Part shown: positions 43,287 to 52,614 of the stretch, in pieces
Numbering within the stretch: the stretch's first letter is position 1
Layout: every line of letters begins with the position of its first letter
Source of the DNA: Chitinophagales bacterium
GTDB lineage: Bacteria; Bacteroidota; Bacteroidia; Chitinophagales; Saprospiraceae
DNA: 64,000 nt
Assembly (NCBI GenBank): GCA_013297745.1
Contig: JAAFIM010000001.1
Span: 100,304 to 164,303, forward strand
Reading direction: 5' to 3'
The notes under the pieces: generated by a model
Seen by the model: only the letters and a program-made list of their open reading frames with translations
Databases searched by the model: none
What the model was told of the DNA's origin: nothing
Program-made: the position numbers and the translations under genes

Positions 43287-43309
43287 CAACATATCAATCC
43301 TATGAAAAA

Positions 43310-43690
43310 TTATGCGGATAAAATTGCTTGGTAACGGTCTTTGTTGGCAAACAACAAAAATAATACCAAAGCTATTAAAACTATACTAACAACAGGGAAA
43401 ATCTCCCCCATAATAAAAATGTGGAAAAATGTGATATTCAATACTATCGGCGCAGCCAATACATAAGCCAATGGACGGCGGAAACCCACCAACATCATCA
43501 GCCCCGTAACAACTTCTAAGCCTTTTACCACGTGCATAAAACCCGTTTTTACCATAATATCCATCCACATAAACGCTTGGGAATCCTTTGGAAAATTATC
43601 TAGGTTGAACATTGGGGTAAAAAATATAATCCCAAAAGCAAAAAATACCAATCCCAATAGATAGTTGGCTACAAGTGTGGCTATTTTCAT
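43310..43690 (-). CDS. DoxX-like small membrane protein
   Basis: 126 residues with four helices, the usual length and layout of the DoxX/DoxD-like family (LLGLVFFAFGIIFF at the start, VVKGLEVVTGLMMLVG in the middle). Function in most members is unknown; some are linked with sulfur or redox chemistry. It sits 28 bases after a nitroreductase gene, so a shared redox context is possible. Confidence 0.75.
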   Translation of the reverse strand: MKIATLVANYLLGLVFFAFGIIFFTPMFNLDNFPKDSQAFMWMDIMVKTGFMHVVKGLEVVTGLMMLVGFRRPLAYVLAAPIVLNITFFHIFIMGEIFPVVSIVLIALVLFLLFANKDRYQAILSA

Positions 43691-43718
43691 CGCATTTTTT
43701 TTATTTTCAGCCGTTTAA

Positions 43719-44369
43719 CTACAGAAATTTGAAAAATTTGTCTGAAGCGCGGCGTACTTTTTTAGCACCTGTGAGGTAATCGCCTGCTGCATCTCTGTAA
43801 CCCAAAGGCAACATAACTGTAGAATGTAAACCTTGAGCAGCCAAGCCCAAAATTTCATCCACTTGCGCGGGTACAAATCCCTCCATTGGGGTTGCATCAA
43901 CTTGAGCAGCCGCAGCCGCGATAAGTGCAGTTCCCAAAGCGATATAAATTTGTTTGTCAATCCATATTTTTTTGGTGTTGTCGTCCAAAGGAAGTACATT
44001 TCCTGCTATGTAACCTTTAAAGCCCTCAAGAGCTTCCAAAGGTGCGTTGCGCTGGGTAGCTATGTCTTGAATATAATTATCTATATGTTGGGCAGTTACT
44101 GTATTCCAACCGCAAAAAACTAACAGATGAGAACAATCTACAGTTTGAGTTTGTCCATAAGCTGCCGCTTGTATTTTAGCTTTTAGTTCAGGATTTTCAA
44201 TTACCAAAACGGTAAAAGGTTGCAAACCGTAAGAAGTCGCGGTGAGGCGGATTGTTTCTAAAATTTGGTCAATCGTTTCAGCTGAAACTTTTTGTCCGTT
44301 CATTTTTTTGGTTGCGTAGCGCCAGTTTAGTTGTTCTATCAAAGTAGAAGTCGCTGATGTTGTGCTCAT
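43719..44369 (-). CDS. Nitroreductase-family NAD(P)H:flavin oxidoreductase
   Basis: 216 residues. RYATKKMNG near the N-terminus and SYGLQPFTVLVI give the FMN-binding region; ATPMEGFVPAQVDEILGL and LPLGYRDAAGDY are typical of NfsB/NfnB-like enzymes. They reduce nitroaromatics, quinones or flavins using NAD(P)H. Likely co-transcribed with the DoxX-like gene. Confidence 0.9.
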   Translation of the reverse strand: MSTTSATSTLIEQLNWRYATKKMNGQKVSAETIDQILETIRLTATSYGLQPFTVLVIENPELKAKIQAAAYGQTQTVDCSHLLVFCGWNTVTAQHIDNYIQDIATQRNAPLEALEGFKGYIAGNVLPLDDNTKKIWIDKQIYIALGTALIAAAAAQVDATPMEGFVPAQVDEILGLAAQGLHSTVMLPLGYRDAAGDYLTGAKKVRRASDKFFKFL

Positions 44370-44482
44370 AATTGAATTAAATTATTAATAATTGTTGAAA
44401 GATTAAAAATGACAACACAAAAGTCTATAAAATGTTTGTATGTACATATATTTTTTATACACAATAACAAAACTTTAACTAA

Positions 44483-44516
44483 AAAAAGCCCTTCCCTACT
44501 CGGAAAGGACTGTGTA
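44483..44516 (-). terminator. Terminator of the LRR protein gene
   Basis: Minus-strand AGTCCTTTCC / GGAAGGGCTT stem followed by seven T. Confidence 0.7.
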
Positions 44517-44535
44517 AAATTATATTTTTTGGCTG

Positions 44536-46887
44536 CTATTCCAAAATCATTTTTTGGCTAAAATTGCCTTTTGAAGTTTGCACTTGCATAAAATATACGC
44601 CTTTTGGCAACGCTTTTAAGCTAATTTGTGGATTATTGCCGCTAACTTTTTGATTATGAACCAACTCACCTAATTGACTGTAAATGAACAAATTAGCAGT
44701 TTCTAATTCAACACTCGCGTTTAAAATAAAATTGCCGTTATTGGGATTTGGTATAATTTTAAAACTTGTATTTTGTTCGTTTTGAGAATTTACGCCCACA
44801 CAAATTACGGCCTGAATGCTATCTATGTTGGTATTAACAGGCGCGTTAAAATCAAAATAAATATGCGCTTGGCTTTCTATGAAAAGGGCAGGTTGTAAAA
44901 ATACTTGCGTCGCCACCAAGTTCCCTTTTGGCTTAATTTTAAACTCAATAAAACCGTGTGAAAGTGGCTCGTTGGTAAAAGAATCTATCAAATTAATGTT
45001 GTTAAAAATCCATTTTACGGCTACAGCGGGTTGGTTGTTGCGCAATACATTTTGAATTTCCAAACTATAAGCGTGGCTTGCCGCCAAAGTTTGTAAAGTG
45101 CTAATATCCAAGTAATTAGATAAAGTATCTTGCACGATTACATCTTCTGCGTAAAAAGTTCCCGTATTTTGAAAGCGAATTTTATAAAAAATATCTTCAT
45201 TTTCTTCATTAGAATTAACACAAATCAGAATACCATCTTTATTGGCGTTAATATCGTTGGGGTCGTATGCGCCAACAACCGTATTTTGCGCTTGAGCAAA
45301 ATTATTGCTTGTGTCCGCATCAGTTTGGGCAAGCGTTCCACTCAAATTATAAGTTATAAAATTGCCAAGCGGCACAGAAACGGGTACATTTACCATTATT
45401 TCTATTTGGCGAGTTTCAAAAGGCTGCAAATTGCTGAACGTCCAAGCCAAATTTTGACCACTTTGCACAGCCGATTCAGAAGCAGAAATAAAACTAATTT
45501 GCGCATCTAAATCCAAACTTAAATTACCGCTATTGATAACCGTATTGCCCACGTTGCTGTAGCTCACCACAAAATAATTGTCAAAACCTGGCCTGTGCAA
45601 ACTTTGGCTAATATGTACGCCCAAATCCGTTTGACTACCCAAAGCCGTTAGCACAAAATCCCTACCGCTAAAAATTTGGCTACTCGTGTCCGTAATAACC
45701 GTGTAAGATGCTGGCGAAACGCTAAAATAGTTAGGATTGTAGCCATTTGCCAAACTTATATCGCTTGTGTCATCGAAATCCATATACATTTGATAAAGCC
45801 CTGTGCTGTCTGTCGCTGCTGCGTAATAAGGGCTGCCTGCTATGATATTATTTACTAAAGGAATGTCTATTGAAGTGTCAAAAAAATTATTATTATTTGC
45901 ATCAAAATAGGTTTGGCCTTGTACTTGGTTATAACTTGGGCAATTGTTGGGATTATTCAAATTACAGAGGCTTGGTGTAGCTACATCAAAGTATACATTT
46001 GGCGGCAAATTAGGAATGCAAGTTATGTTAGTATTTGCTATATGGACTTCAGTTAAATCATTTGATAATAAAGGCAAACAAAATAAATTAGGATTATTAG
46101 AACAATATAATCGCCAAAGTATATTTGGGAGTTGGGGCAAAAAATATAAATTATTATTCCCACACCAAATATACCCTAAAGAGGAAGGTAAATTCGGTAA
46201 ACTTGTTAATTGGTTAAATTCACAAGAGAGTAGGCTTAAAGAATTAGGCAAAGCAGGTAAATTAGTCAGTTGATTATGACCACAATACACTTCTGTTAAT
46301 CCACTCGGCAAAGCAGGCAGATTTAGTAATTGACAGTTGTCACAATCTAAATACGTTAAAGAGTTTAAAAATAATAGAGAAGGCAAAGCTATTAACGGAT
46401 TGTTTGAACAAGCAAAGATAGTTAAAGAATTAGGTAAAACAGGTAAAGTTGATAATGCATTGGTACTACAATCTAATGCTGACAACAAATTAGGTAAATT
46501 AGGCAAACTTGTAAGTTGATTTCTATCGCAATACAAACGAGTCAAGGAATTTGGCAAAGTAGGCAAACTTGTAAGTTGATTAGAAGGACAATTTAACTCA
46601 ACAAGAGAATTTGGCAAAATTGGTAAACTAGTTAGTTGGTTAGCACCACAATATAGCGCCTCCAAATTTGTAAAGCCAGCTACTCCAGTCAAGTCAGCAA
46701 TATTGCTCGAATACACATTCAAATTTGTCAATGTCTGCGCCGCAGGCAACAAATCATTATTTGCATCAATACAAGTTGGGCATTGCTGCCGTATCGCTGC
46801 TGCAAAGTTAGCATCTGGGATGTTTTGGGCTTTAAGCCAAAAAGCAGCTACAAAAAGGCTGCAAAAAAGGGTAAACGTGCGCATCAT
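44536..46887 (-). CDS. Leucine-rich-repeat secreted protein with T9SS sorting domain
   Basis: About 783 residues from the ATG at 46887 (MMRTFTLFCSLFVAAFWLKAQ). The longer frame to 46923 cannot be used because its first codon overlaps the -7 box at 46921-46928. Residues about 55-300 hold roughly twelve repeats of 20-21 residues on the plan LTSLPxLPxSLxxLxCxxNQ, the short LP-type LRR known from YopM and IpaH. A DUF11-like/beta-sandwich region follows (DPNDINANKDG, KIRFQNTGTFYAEDVIVQDT), and the last 80 residues (FKIIPNPNNGNFIL to GNFSQKMILE) are a type A sorting domain. The repeats are also visible in DNA with a 60-63-bp period. Confidence 0.88.
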   Translation of the reverse strand: MMRTFTLFCSLFVAAFWLKAQNIPDANFAAAIRQQCPTCIDANNDLLPAAQTLTNLNVYSSNIADLTGVAGFTNLEALYCGANQLTSLPILPNSLVELNCPSNQLTSLPTLPNSLTRLYCDRNQLTSLPNLPNLLSALDCSTNALSTLPVLPNSLTIFACSNNPLIALPSLLFLNSLTYLDCDNCQLLNLPALPSGLTEVYCGHNQLTNLPALPNSLSLLSCEFNQLTSLPNLPSSLGYIWCGNNNLYFLPQLPNILWRLYCSNNPNLFCLPLLSNDLTEVHIANTNITCIPNLPPNVYFDVATPSLCNLNNPNNCPSYNQVQGQTYFDANNNNFFDTSIDIPLVNNIIAGSPYYAAATDSTGLYQMYMDFDDTSDISLANGYNPNYFSVSPASYTVITDTSSQIFSGRDFVLTALGSQTDLGVHISQSLHRPGFDNYFVVSYSNVGNTVINSGNLSLDLDAQISFISASESAVQSGQNLAWTFSNLQPFETRQIEIMVNVPVSVPLGNFITYNLSGTLAQTDADTSNNFAQAQNTVVGAYDPNDINANKDGILICVNSNEENEDIFYKIRFQNTGTFYAEDVIVQDTLSNYLDISTLQTLAASHAYSLEIQNVLRNNQPAVAVKWIFNNINLIDSFTNEPLSHGFIEFKIKPKGNLVATQVFLQPALFIESQAHIYFDFNAPVNTNIDSIQAVICVGVNSQNEQNTSFKIIPNPNNGNFILNASVELETANLFIYSQLGELVHNQKVSGNNPQISLKALPKGVYFMQVQTSKGNFSQKMILE

Positions 46888-46920
46888 AAAATTAGTTTTT
46901 GAAAAGTGAATAATGAAACA

Positions 46921-46928
46921 CAAAAGTA
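46921..46928 (-). promoter_or_regulatory. -7 box of the LRR gene
   Basis: Minus-strand TACTTTTG, about 35 bases before the ATG at 46887. It decides the start codon. Confidence 0.6.
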
Positions 46929-46990
46929 AGCAATTTTTTTAATAAATAAAATCTTTTTTTATAAAAATTGTACGATTCCAAACTAAAAAG

Positions 46991-47028
46991 CATAAAAAAA
47001 AGCCCTCTTCTTGCGAAAAGGGCTGTAA
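46991..47028 (-). terminator. Terminator of the 47056 gene
   Basis: Minus-strand AGCCCTTTTCGC / AAGAGGGCT stem followed by nine T. Confidence 0.8.
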
Positions 47029-47055
47029 CATTGTGTGTTGATTGGGAAATTACTA

Positions 47056-49233
47056 TTATTGTTTTACAAATTTTTTGGCGTAACTGCCTTCGCTTGTAGT
47101 AATGAATAGATAATAAACGCCTGTAGGCAATTCTTCTACCGCGATTTGTGCGACTTGCGCGCCTGCGGCTTGGTTTTGGTTTTGGCTGATGTTTTTAATC
47201 ACTTGTCCCATTCCATTAACGATATTTAAGCTCACTTCTACATCGCTAACTAACTGATATTTAACATTTAGTAAGGTTGTAGCGGGATTGGGCATAATTT
47301 CTAAACCAATTTCTTCTGCTCTGGTTTGGGCTATAGCTACAGGTTGCACGATTGTGGTAACTTGCGTGTTGGTGATTACAGGCTCGTTGAAATCAAAGTA
47401 AATCGCTGCGCTGTTGTTGATTTCTGTTTGTAAAGGCAAACCTGCTTGTCTATCCATTTTGAAGCTAATAAATCCGTGTGAAGCTGGCTCATTGCTGAAT
47501 GAATCTGCTAAGTAAATGTTATCAAAAGTAGCAATTAAAACATTACCTTCTACACGTACATTGGCGCGGTGGCTGGTGTTGATATTTTTTACCGAACTAG
47601 CTATCAAATTATTTTCAAAAGTATCGCGAATTTCTACTCTAATAGCTGGCGCGTTGCCCGTATTTTGGAAACGAATTAGATAATCCATTTCTGTGTCTTG
47701 AGTATAAATTTCTGCATCAAAACTATTGCCCGAACGGAAATTAAACTGTTGTTTGTCGTTGGGGTCATAAGAATTAACTACAGTAGCTACCGTCACATCG
47801 TTATTGTCTGCTGGCACTGCATCACCTACTAATGGCGTAACGGAAACATTATTGCTTAATGTTGTACCGAAAGGCTGATTGCTGCCAAGATTTGCTTGAA
47901 AACTAATATATCTACACTCACCACTCAACAAATTGCTATAAGCAAACACTAAATTATTCGCATTGATAGTTGGGGTGATAGGTTGATAATTGTAATAATA
48001 ACCATAATTCACCAAAGATTGAACGTATGCAGAAGCAGGCACATAGGTCAATAAAGGGTCTAATACAACGGTTATATCTCCAGTTTGAGGTAAATTCCCA
48101 GCGTTGCAAACATAAATACTGTTCCATTGATTATTCATAGGGCGTACATTTCCAGCATAATAACTAACTTGCACATCTATATCATTGGCACGACCTATAA
48201 AAAAGTTATTATTGCTATAATTTCCACCTTGCGCGGTTGTAGTTACAGTATAATTATTTGTATTGGGACAGATTACTGCCACTGCGCCATAAGGGGTTAC
48301 AGAAAGAGAATAAGTGGTGGCTTCTGTGGTATTAAATTGATAATAACCATTAGCTTGGGTATAAGGATAGTGTGCCTGTCCTGTAGTAAGGTCTGTAATA
48401 ACAACTTGTTGATACCAAGCATAACCATTTTGTGTAGGTTGGCAGCTAGCGTTGTTGTACACATAACCAGAAATAGTAGAAAGGCAATTGGGCGTATTAT
48501 CAACTTGAAAAACGCGTCTTACTGTGCAATTAGTGTTTGGGTCTGTTACCGTCAAACCGTAAGCACCAGCAACTAAACCTGTAGCTGAAGCTGTTGTTTG
48601 CCCGTCAGACCATTCATAAATATAATTACCAGAGGTGTAAAAATTAATGCTACCAGTAGCCATTGTACAATTAGCCTCATTAACCCGCGTGCCATAGTTG
48701 AACAAGCCTTGACCTACATTTATACTTTCGTATGTTTGGCAATAATTGCCAGCGTGACCCACATAAATATAATCGCTATCAAATAGACCTGAAACGTCTT
48801 CTGTCGTAAAACCACTATAACCCCACTGATAAGTATATGGTGGTGTACCCCCACTTACAGTTACATCTACAATACCGCCCAAACCGTTGGCAGAACAAAC
48901 ATTTTGGATTACTGTGTGTGTTACCGTTACGGGTACAAAACTGGTAAAACGTGCAGTTACGTTGTCTGTCGCTGTAGCTCCTGTGGCATCGGTAACAGTT
49001 ACAGAATAGAACTGCCCTACATTTGGATTGTCAATGCGTTGGGTTGTACTGCCATCATTCCATAGATAAGTATAAGGAGGATTGTTGCCCCAAGCCCAAA
49101 CTTCAACAGCTGCTATACCCGTTTGGCAATCTACAGAATCTCGCAACCAAAGGCTAAAATTTTGTGCTTTTGCTTGATATGCTGTTCCCATAAAAAAGAG
49201 CAGCGCAAAAAAAGAAAAGATTGTTTTCAACAT
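47056..49233 (-). CDS. SprB-repeat-like secreted protein with T9SS sorting domain
   Basis: 725 residues. Signal peptide MLKTIFSFFALLFFMG...AKAQ. Residues about 25-235 contain three or four Ig-like modules with the SprB-type PPYTYLWNDG / PPYTYQWGYSG motif and SVTVTDATG, familiar from gliding adhesins. A carboxypeptidase-regulatory-like segment follows, then the module DPNDKQQFNFRSG...YLIRFQNTGNAPA, and a type A sorting domain (LEIMPNPATTLLNV to EGSYAKKFVKQ). Likely a surface adhesin; the C-terminal half is parallel to the neighbouring LRR protein. Confidence 0.85.
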   Translation of the reverse strand: MLKTIFSFFALLFFMGTAYQAKAQNFSLWLRDSVDCQTGIAAVEVWAWGNNPPYTYLWNDGSTTQRIDNPNVGQFYSVTVTDATGATATDNVTARFTSFVPVTVTHTVIQNVCSANGLGGIVDVTVSGGTPPYTYQWGYSGFTTEDVSGLFDSDYIYVGHAGNYCQTYESINVGQGLFNYGTRVNEANCTMATGSINFYTSGNYIYEWSDGQTTASATGLVAGAYGLTVTDPNTNCTVRRVFQVDNTPNCLSTISGYVYNNASCQPTQNGYAWYQQVVITDLTTGQAHYPYTQANGYYQFNTTEATTYSLSVTPYGAVAVICPNTNNYTVTTTAQGGNYSNNNFFIGRANDIDVQVSYYAGNVRPMNNQWNSIYVCNAGNLPQTGDITVVLDPLLTYVPASAYVQSLVNYGYYYNYQPITPTINANNLVFAYSNLLSGECRYISFQANLGSNQPFGTTLSNNVSVTPLVGDAVPADNNDVTVATVVNSYDPNDKQQFNFRSGNSFDAEIYTQDTEMDYLIRFQNTGNAPAIRVEIRDTFENNLIASSVKNINTSHRANVRVEGNVLIATFDNIYLADSFSNEPASHGFISFKMDRQAGLPLQTEINNSAAIYFDFNEPVITNTQVTTIVQPVAIAQTRAEEIGLEIMPNPATTLLNVKYQLVSDVEVSLNIVNGMGQVIKNISQNQNQAAGAQVAQIAVEELPTGVYYLFITTSEGSYAKKFVKQ

Positions 49234-49285
49234 AGTTGTAAATGTGTTTTGTAAATAAAAAAATGTGTTTTGTTATTTGATGATA

Positions 49286-49293
49286 CAAAAGTA
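49286..49293 (-). promoter_or_regulatory. -7 box of the 47056 gene
   Basis: Minus-strand TACTTTTG, 53 bases before the ATG. Confidence 0.5.
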
Positions 49294-49312
49294 TAGCGGT
49301 TTGCTTTAAAAA

Positions 49313-49357
49313 AAAATAACAAAAAAATAGGCTTGTCAAATATAAACTTGACAAACC
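49313..49357 (-). terminator. Terminator of the 49435 gene
   Basis: Minus-strand GGTTTGTCAA / TTGACAAGCC stem followed by a T-rich run. Confidence 0.75.
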
Positions 49358-49434
49358 ACTGATTATAATTGGATAAAACTTATTTTTTATCAAAAAAACT
49401 TTTTATAATAAAAATAAAAGACGCTACAAAAAAT

Positions 49435-50145
49435 CTATTTGGTAGCATTAAATACATACTTTTGCAAATTCACAGCTATTTTTCCCCTTGTTATGGATTT
49501 ATTGTTTTGAACAAGTGCCGATAAAAAATATACCTTTGCCCCATCAAAACCTGACAAATACAATTGGTTTCCTTGTATATTGCCGACGAGGTGAGCGTCT
49601 ATTTCGCCAATTTTTAGCTTAGCTTTTACCACATTTTCTTTTTGTTGGAACTCAAACTGCAAAACTTGCATAGAATCTACCCCTTGTTGGGCAAAATCTG
49701 CCTGCCAAAGTCCAGAAATATCAGCTATTGGTTCGCGACGCACATCAGGAAAACGGGGAAATTTGCCACTTTGGGCTTGAAAAACAAGCGGATATTCGCT
49801 ATCGTCCTCAAAAAACAACTTGCCTTCCATCAAATTGATTTCATAAATCACCCGTAGATAAGTTTTGGATTTATTAAAATAAGCAAATAGCGTATCGCCC
49901 CAAAACCGCAAACTATCCGTCTCCATTTGGCTCAATCCGTTATCAAAAACTAATTTTTGCGGCTTGCCTTTTTCATCACTTTTGACCTGAAATAATACAG
50001 GCGCTCGTTCTGCCGTAGTTGCATCAGTTACGAATACCCCGCGCCAATCGTCAGGCGCTATATACTCAAAAGGACGACCTGTTTGAATGCTAAAACAGGA
50101 AGATAAAATTATAGATGAGTAAATTAAAATATAGAATGATTTCAT
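49435..50145 (-). CDS. Lipoprotein resembling the N-terminal part of TlpA-type proteins
   Basis: 236 residues with lipobox LSSC near 17. Two related beta-rich halves follow (DDWRGVFVTDATTAERAPVL; later ISGLWQADFA), with LFFEDDSEYPLVFQAQ. The composition and order recall the domain that precedes the thioredoxin fold in Bacteroidota TlpA-like lipoproteins, but no thioredoxin domain or CxxC is present. Function is unknown. Confidence 0.5.
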   Translation of the reverse strand: MKSFYILIYSSIILSSCFSIQTGRPFEYIAPDDWRGVFVTDATTAERAPVLFQVKSDEKGKPQKLVFDNGLSQMETDSLRFWGDTLFAYFNKSKTYLRVIYEINLMEGKLFFEDDSEYPLVFQAQSGKFPRFPDVRREPIADISGLWQADFAQQGVDSMQVLQFEFQQKENVVKAKLKIGEIDAHLVGNIQGNQLYLSGFDGAKVYFLSALVQNNKSITRGKIAVNLQKYVFNATK

Positions 50146-50224
50146 TTTTTAGAAAATTGTTTATATTGATAACTTTAACCCTTTTTAATTGATTTTTGTT
50201 TAAAAAAACGTAATTTTTTATATT

Positions 50225-51460
50225 ATGCCCAACATTTTATTCCGCCACATCAAAGGCTTAGTCTTAGCCAATCACGAATTTAGCCGCTTAGAGGGCGCAG
50301 CTATGCACAATATCCCGATTATAGAAAATGCTTATTTATTGGTTGAAAATGAGCGCATTATAGATTTTGGCAATATGCAATTTTGCCCTGAGCGAGCCGA
50401 CCAAATTATAGACTGTAAAGGAAGATTTATTTTGCCCGCTTGGTGCGATTCACACACGCATTTGGTATTTGCAGGAAGCCGAGAAACCGAATTTTTGGAT
50501 AAAATCAAGGGACTTTCTTACGCCGAAATAGCCGCCAAAGGCGGGGGAATTTTGAACTCGGCGCGATTATTACAACAAACGCCAGAAGAAGAATTATTAG
50601 CGCAAAGTTTGCCCCGTTTGCACGAAATTAGCCAAAACGGAACGGGCGCAGTGGAGATAAAAAGCGGTTATGGGCTGACATTGGAAGCCGAGTTGAAAAT
50701 GTTGCGGGTTATTCGCGAGTTGAAAAAACATACTTTGATGCCCATAAAAGCTACATTTTTGGCTGCTCACGCTCTACCGTTGGAGTATAAAGACAACAAG
50801 CGCGGTTATTTGGATTTGGTTATCAACAAAATGCTGCCTGCTGTAGCTGATGAAAATTTGGCTGATTTTATAGATGTATTTTGCGAAACGGGATTTTTTA
50901 GCCCTCAAGACACTGAAGAAATTTGCCAAGCGGCGGCGCGTTACAATTTAATCCCAAAAATACACGCCAACCAACTCGGTTTTAGCGGCGGCGTACAAAT
51001 TGGGGTTTTGAATAAAGCCCTTTCCGTTGACCATTTGGAACACGCCGACGATGCAGAAATCCAAGCACTTTTGGGCAGCCCAACTATAGGCACATTATTG
51101 CCTTCAGCCGCTTTTTTCCTCAAAATGCCCTATCCCAAAGCGCGCAAAATGATAGATAAAGGTTTGGGCGTAGCCTTGGCTACAGATTTCAACCCAGGAA
51201 GTTCGCCATCGGGCAAAATGCCTTTTGTGCTGACTTTAGCCTGTCTGTATATGGGGATGTCGCCCCAAGAAGCGATTAGTGCGGCTACTATCAATGGTGC
51301 TTATGCGATGAATTTGGAGCAAGAAGTCGGCAGCATTTGCAGGGGAAAATTAGCCAATTTGATTATAACCCAACCCATCAACAGCCTTGCTTTTATTCCT
51401 TACTATTTTGGGGGCGATGTGGTAGAATCTGTTTGGATAAAAGGGCAAAAAATCAAATAA
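50225..51460 (+). CDS. hutI: Imidazolonepropionase
   Basis: 411 residues, full length. Metal and substrate motifs are DSHTHLVFAGSR near 78-89, KSGYGLTLEAELKMLR, HANQLGFSGG, DHLEHADDAE and ALATDFNPGSSP. It opens the imidazolone ring in histidine breakdown, giving formiminoglutamate. Other hut genes are not in this window, so it is either separated from them or part of a dispersed pathway. Confidence 0.95.
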   Translation: MPNILFRHIKGLVLANHEFSRLEGAAMHNIPIIENAYLLVENERIIDFGNMQFCPERADQIIDCKGRFILPAWCDSHTHLVFAGSRETEFLDKIKGLSYAEIAAKGGGILNSARLLQQTPEEELLAQSLPRLHEISQNGTGAVEIKSGYGLTLEAELKMLRVIRELKKHTLMPIKATFLAAHALPLEYKDNKRGYLDLVINKMLPAVADENLADFIDVFCETGFFSPQDTEEICQAAARYNLIPKIHANQLGFSGGVQIGVLNKALSVDHLEHADDAEIQALLGSPTIGTLLPSAAFFLKMPYPKARKMIDKGLGVALATDFNPGSSPSGKMPFVLTLACLYMGMSPQEAISAATINGAYAMNLEQEVGSICRGKLANLIITQPINSLAFIPYYFGGDVVESVWIKGQKIK

Positions 51461-51860
51461 TGACATTTCTTAATACAACCGTTTTAATGTAAATTTTATG
51501 TAAATTCTGAATTTTGTTTGTAATTTTTCAAAAACAGAATAAAAAATAAAAAAATAGCTATTTAACCAAATAAAATTTTAATAATCCCCCAAAAACAACT
51601 TTTGCGGTTTTTCATATATTAAAACAGAAAATTAAATAAGTCGTTGAAAAAATAACGTTGGCCGACGAAAGTGATTTTGGTCGGAAAAAAGCTGCAAATG
51701 GTCTAACAAAACTTGCACGGTTGAAAAAGTCGCCTTACCTTTGCAGTGTCAAAAGAAATAAAGATAATTTCTAAGACAAAAAAACAACCACAAACCGAAC
51801 AAAATTTGGTTTTTTATCAACAAACATTATTTTCTTGCTTAAAATAAAATTCATACAACT
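51461..51860 (+). promoter_or_regulatory. 400-bp intergenic region with a strong promoter
   Basis: No gene is seen. TTG at 51713-51715, 20 bases, then TACCTTTG at 51736-51743 match the Bacteroidota promoter exactly, giving a leader of about 110 bases before the WG-repeat gene. A hairpin CCGAC / GTCGG at 51662-51684 has no T run. Confidence 0.65.
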
Positions 51861-52457
51861 ATGAAAAATGTAAAATTCGTTTTCGCCCTCGTTTTAGCTT
51901 TGGCTTTGGGTTTCAACAATAACATTCAAGCACAACAAGCTATTTTGGCTTCACATATAGCTGACGACGGCGGCAAAAAAATGACCACTAACGGCGCAAC
52001 CATCGTTTCTCAAGCGCACGAAGGTATGGTTATCACCCTTCAAAATGGAAAATACGGTTTCGCCAACAAACAAGGCGTTGATGTAGTTTTGCCCACTTAC
52101 GAAGATGCACACTTATTCAGCAACAATTACGCTGCTGTTCGCACTAACGCAGGTTGGACTTTTATCAACAAACAGGGCAAAAAAATCAGCCGCCGCACTT
52201 ACGACTGGGTCGGTTCTTTCGGTGAGATGGGTTACGCTCCCGTTCAAATCAACGGCAAATGGGGCTTTATCAACGAACAAGGCGCAGAAATTAGCTCAAT
52301 TAAATACGACAAAGTTGCTCAATTTGATAAAAATGGCAACGCCGTAGTAAAAATTGGCGAAAATTGGTTTTTGTTGAACGAAAATGGCGTAGAAACGCCT
52401 ATGGACAACGCCGACAAAACACAACAAGCTGATATTGAGCGTCTTATCAAACTTTAG
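51861..52457 (+). CDS. WG-repeat secreted protein
   Basis: 198 residues. Signal peptide to about 24 (MKNVKFVFALVLALALGFNN). Four WG-type repeats (NGKYGFANKQGVDVVLPTYE, AGWTFINKQGKKISRRTYD, NGKWGFINEQGAEISSIKYD, ENWFLLNENG) make up residues about 52-180. WG repeats form beta-rich arrays of uncertain ligand. It has its own strong promoter and terminator, suggesting high expression. Confidence 0.85.
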   Translation: MKNVKFVFALVLALALGFNNNIQAQQAILASHIADDGGKKMTTNGATIVSQAHEGMVITLQNGKYGFANKQGVDVVLPTYEDAHLFSNNYAAVRTNAGWTFINKQGKKISRRTYDWVGSFGEMGYAPVQINGKWGFINEQGAEISSIKYDKVAQFDKNGNAVVKIGENWFLLNENGVETPMDNADKTQQADIERLIKL

Positions 52458-52526
52458 AATTAGAATTTTTTTTCATACAAGCAAAGATGAATCATAACTA
52501 AAAATCGTAAAGAAATTTGGTATAAA

Positions 52527-52562
52527 CTAGCCTGTCGCGTGAGCGGCGGGCTTTTTTTTTAT
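52527..52562 (+). terminator. Terminator of the WG-repeat gene
   Basis: Stem around AGCCTGTCGC / GCGGCGGGCT with nine T. Confidence 0.7.
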
Positions 52563-52614
52563 TTAATCTGTAACTTTTTCGCTATCTGCTATTTATGAAT
52601 AAAATTATAAGATA

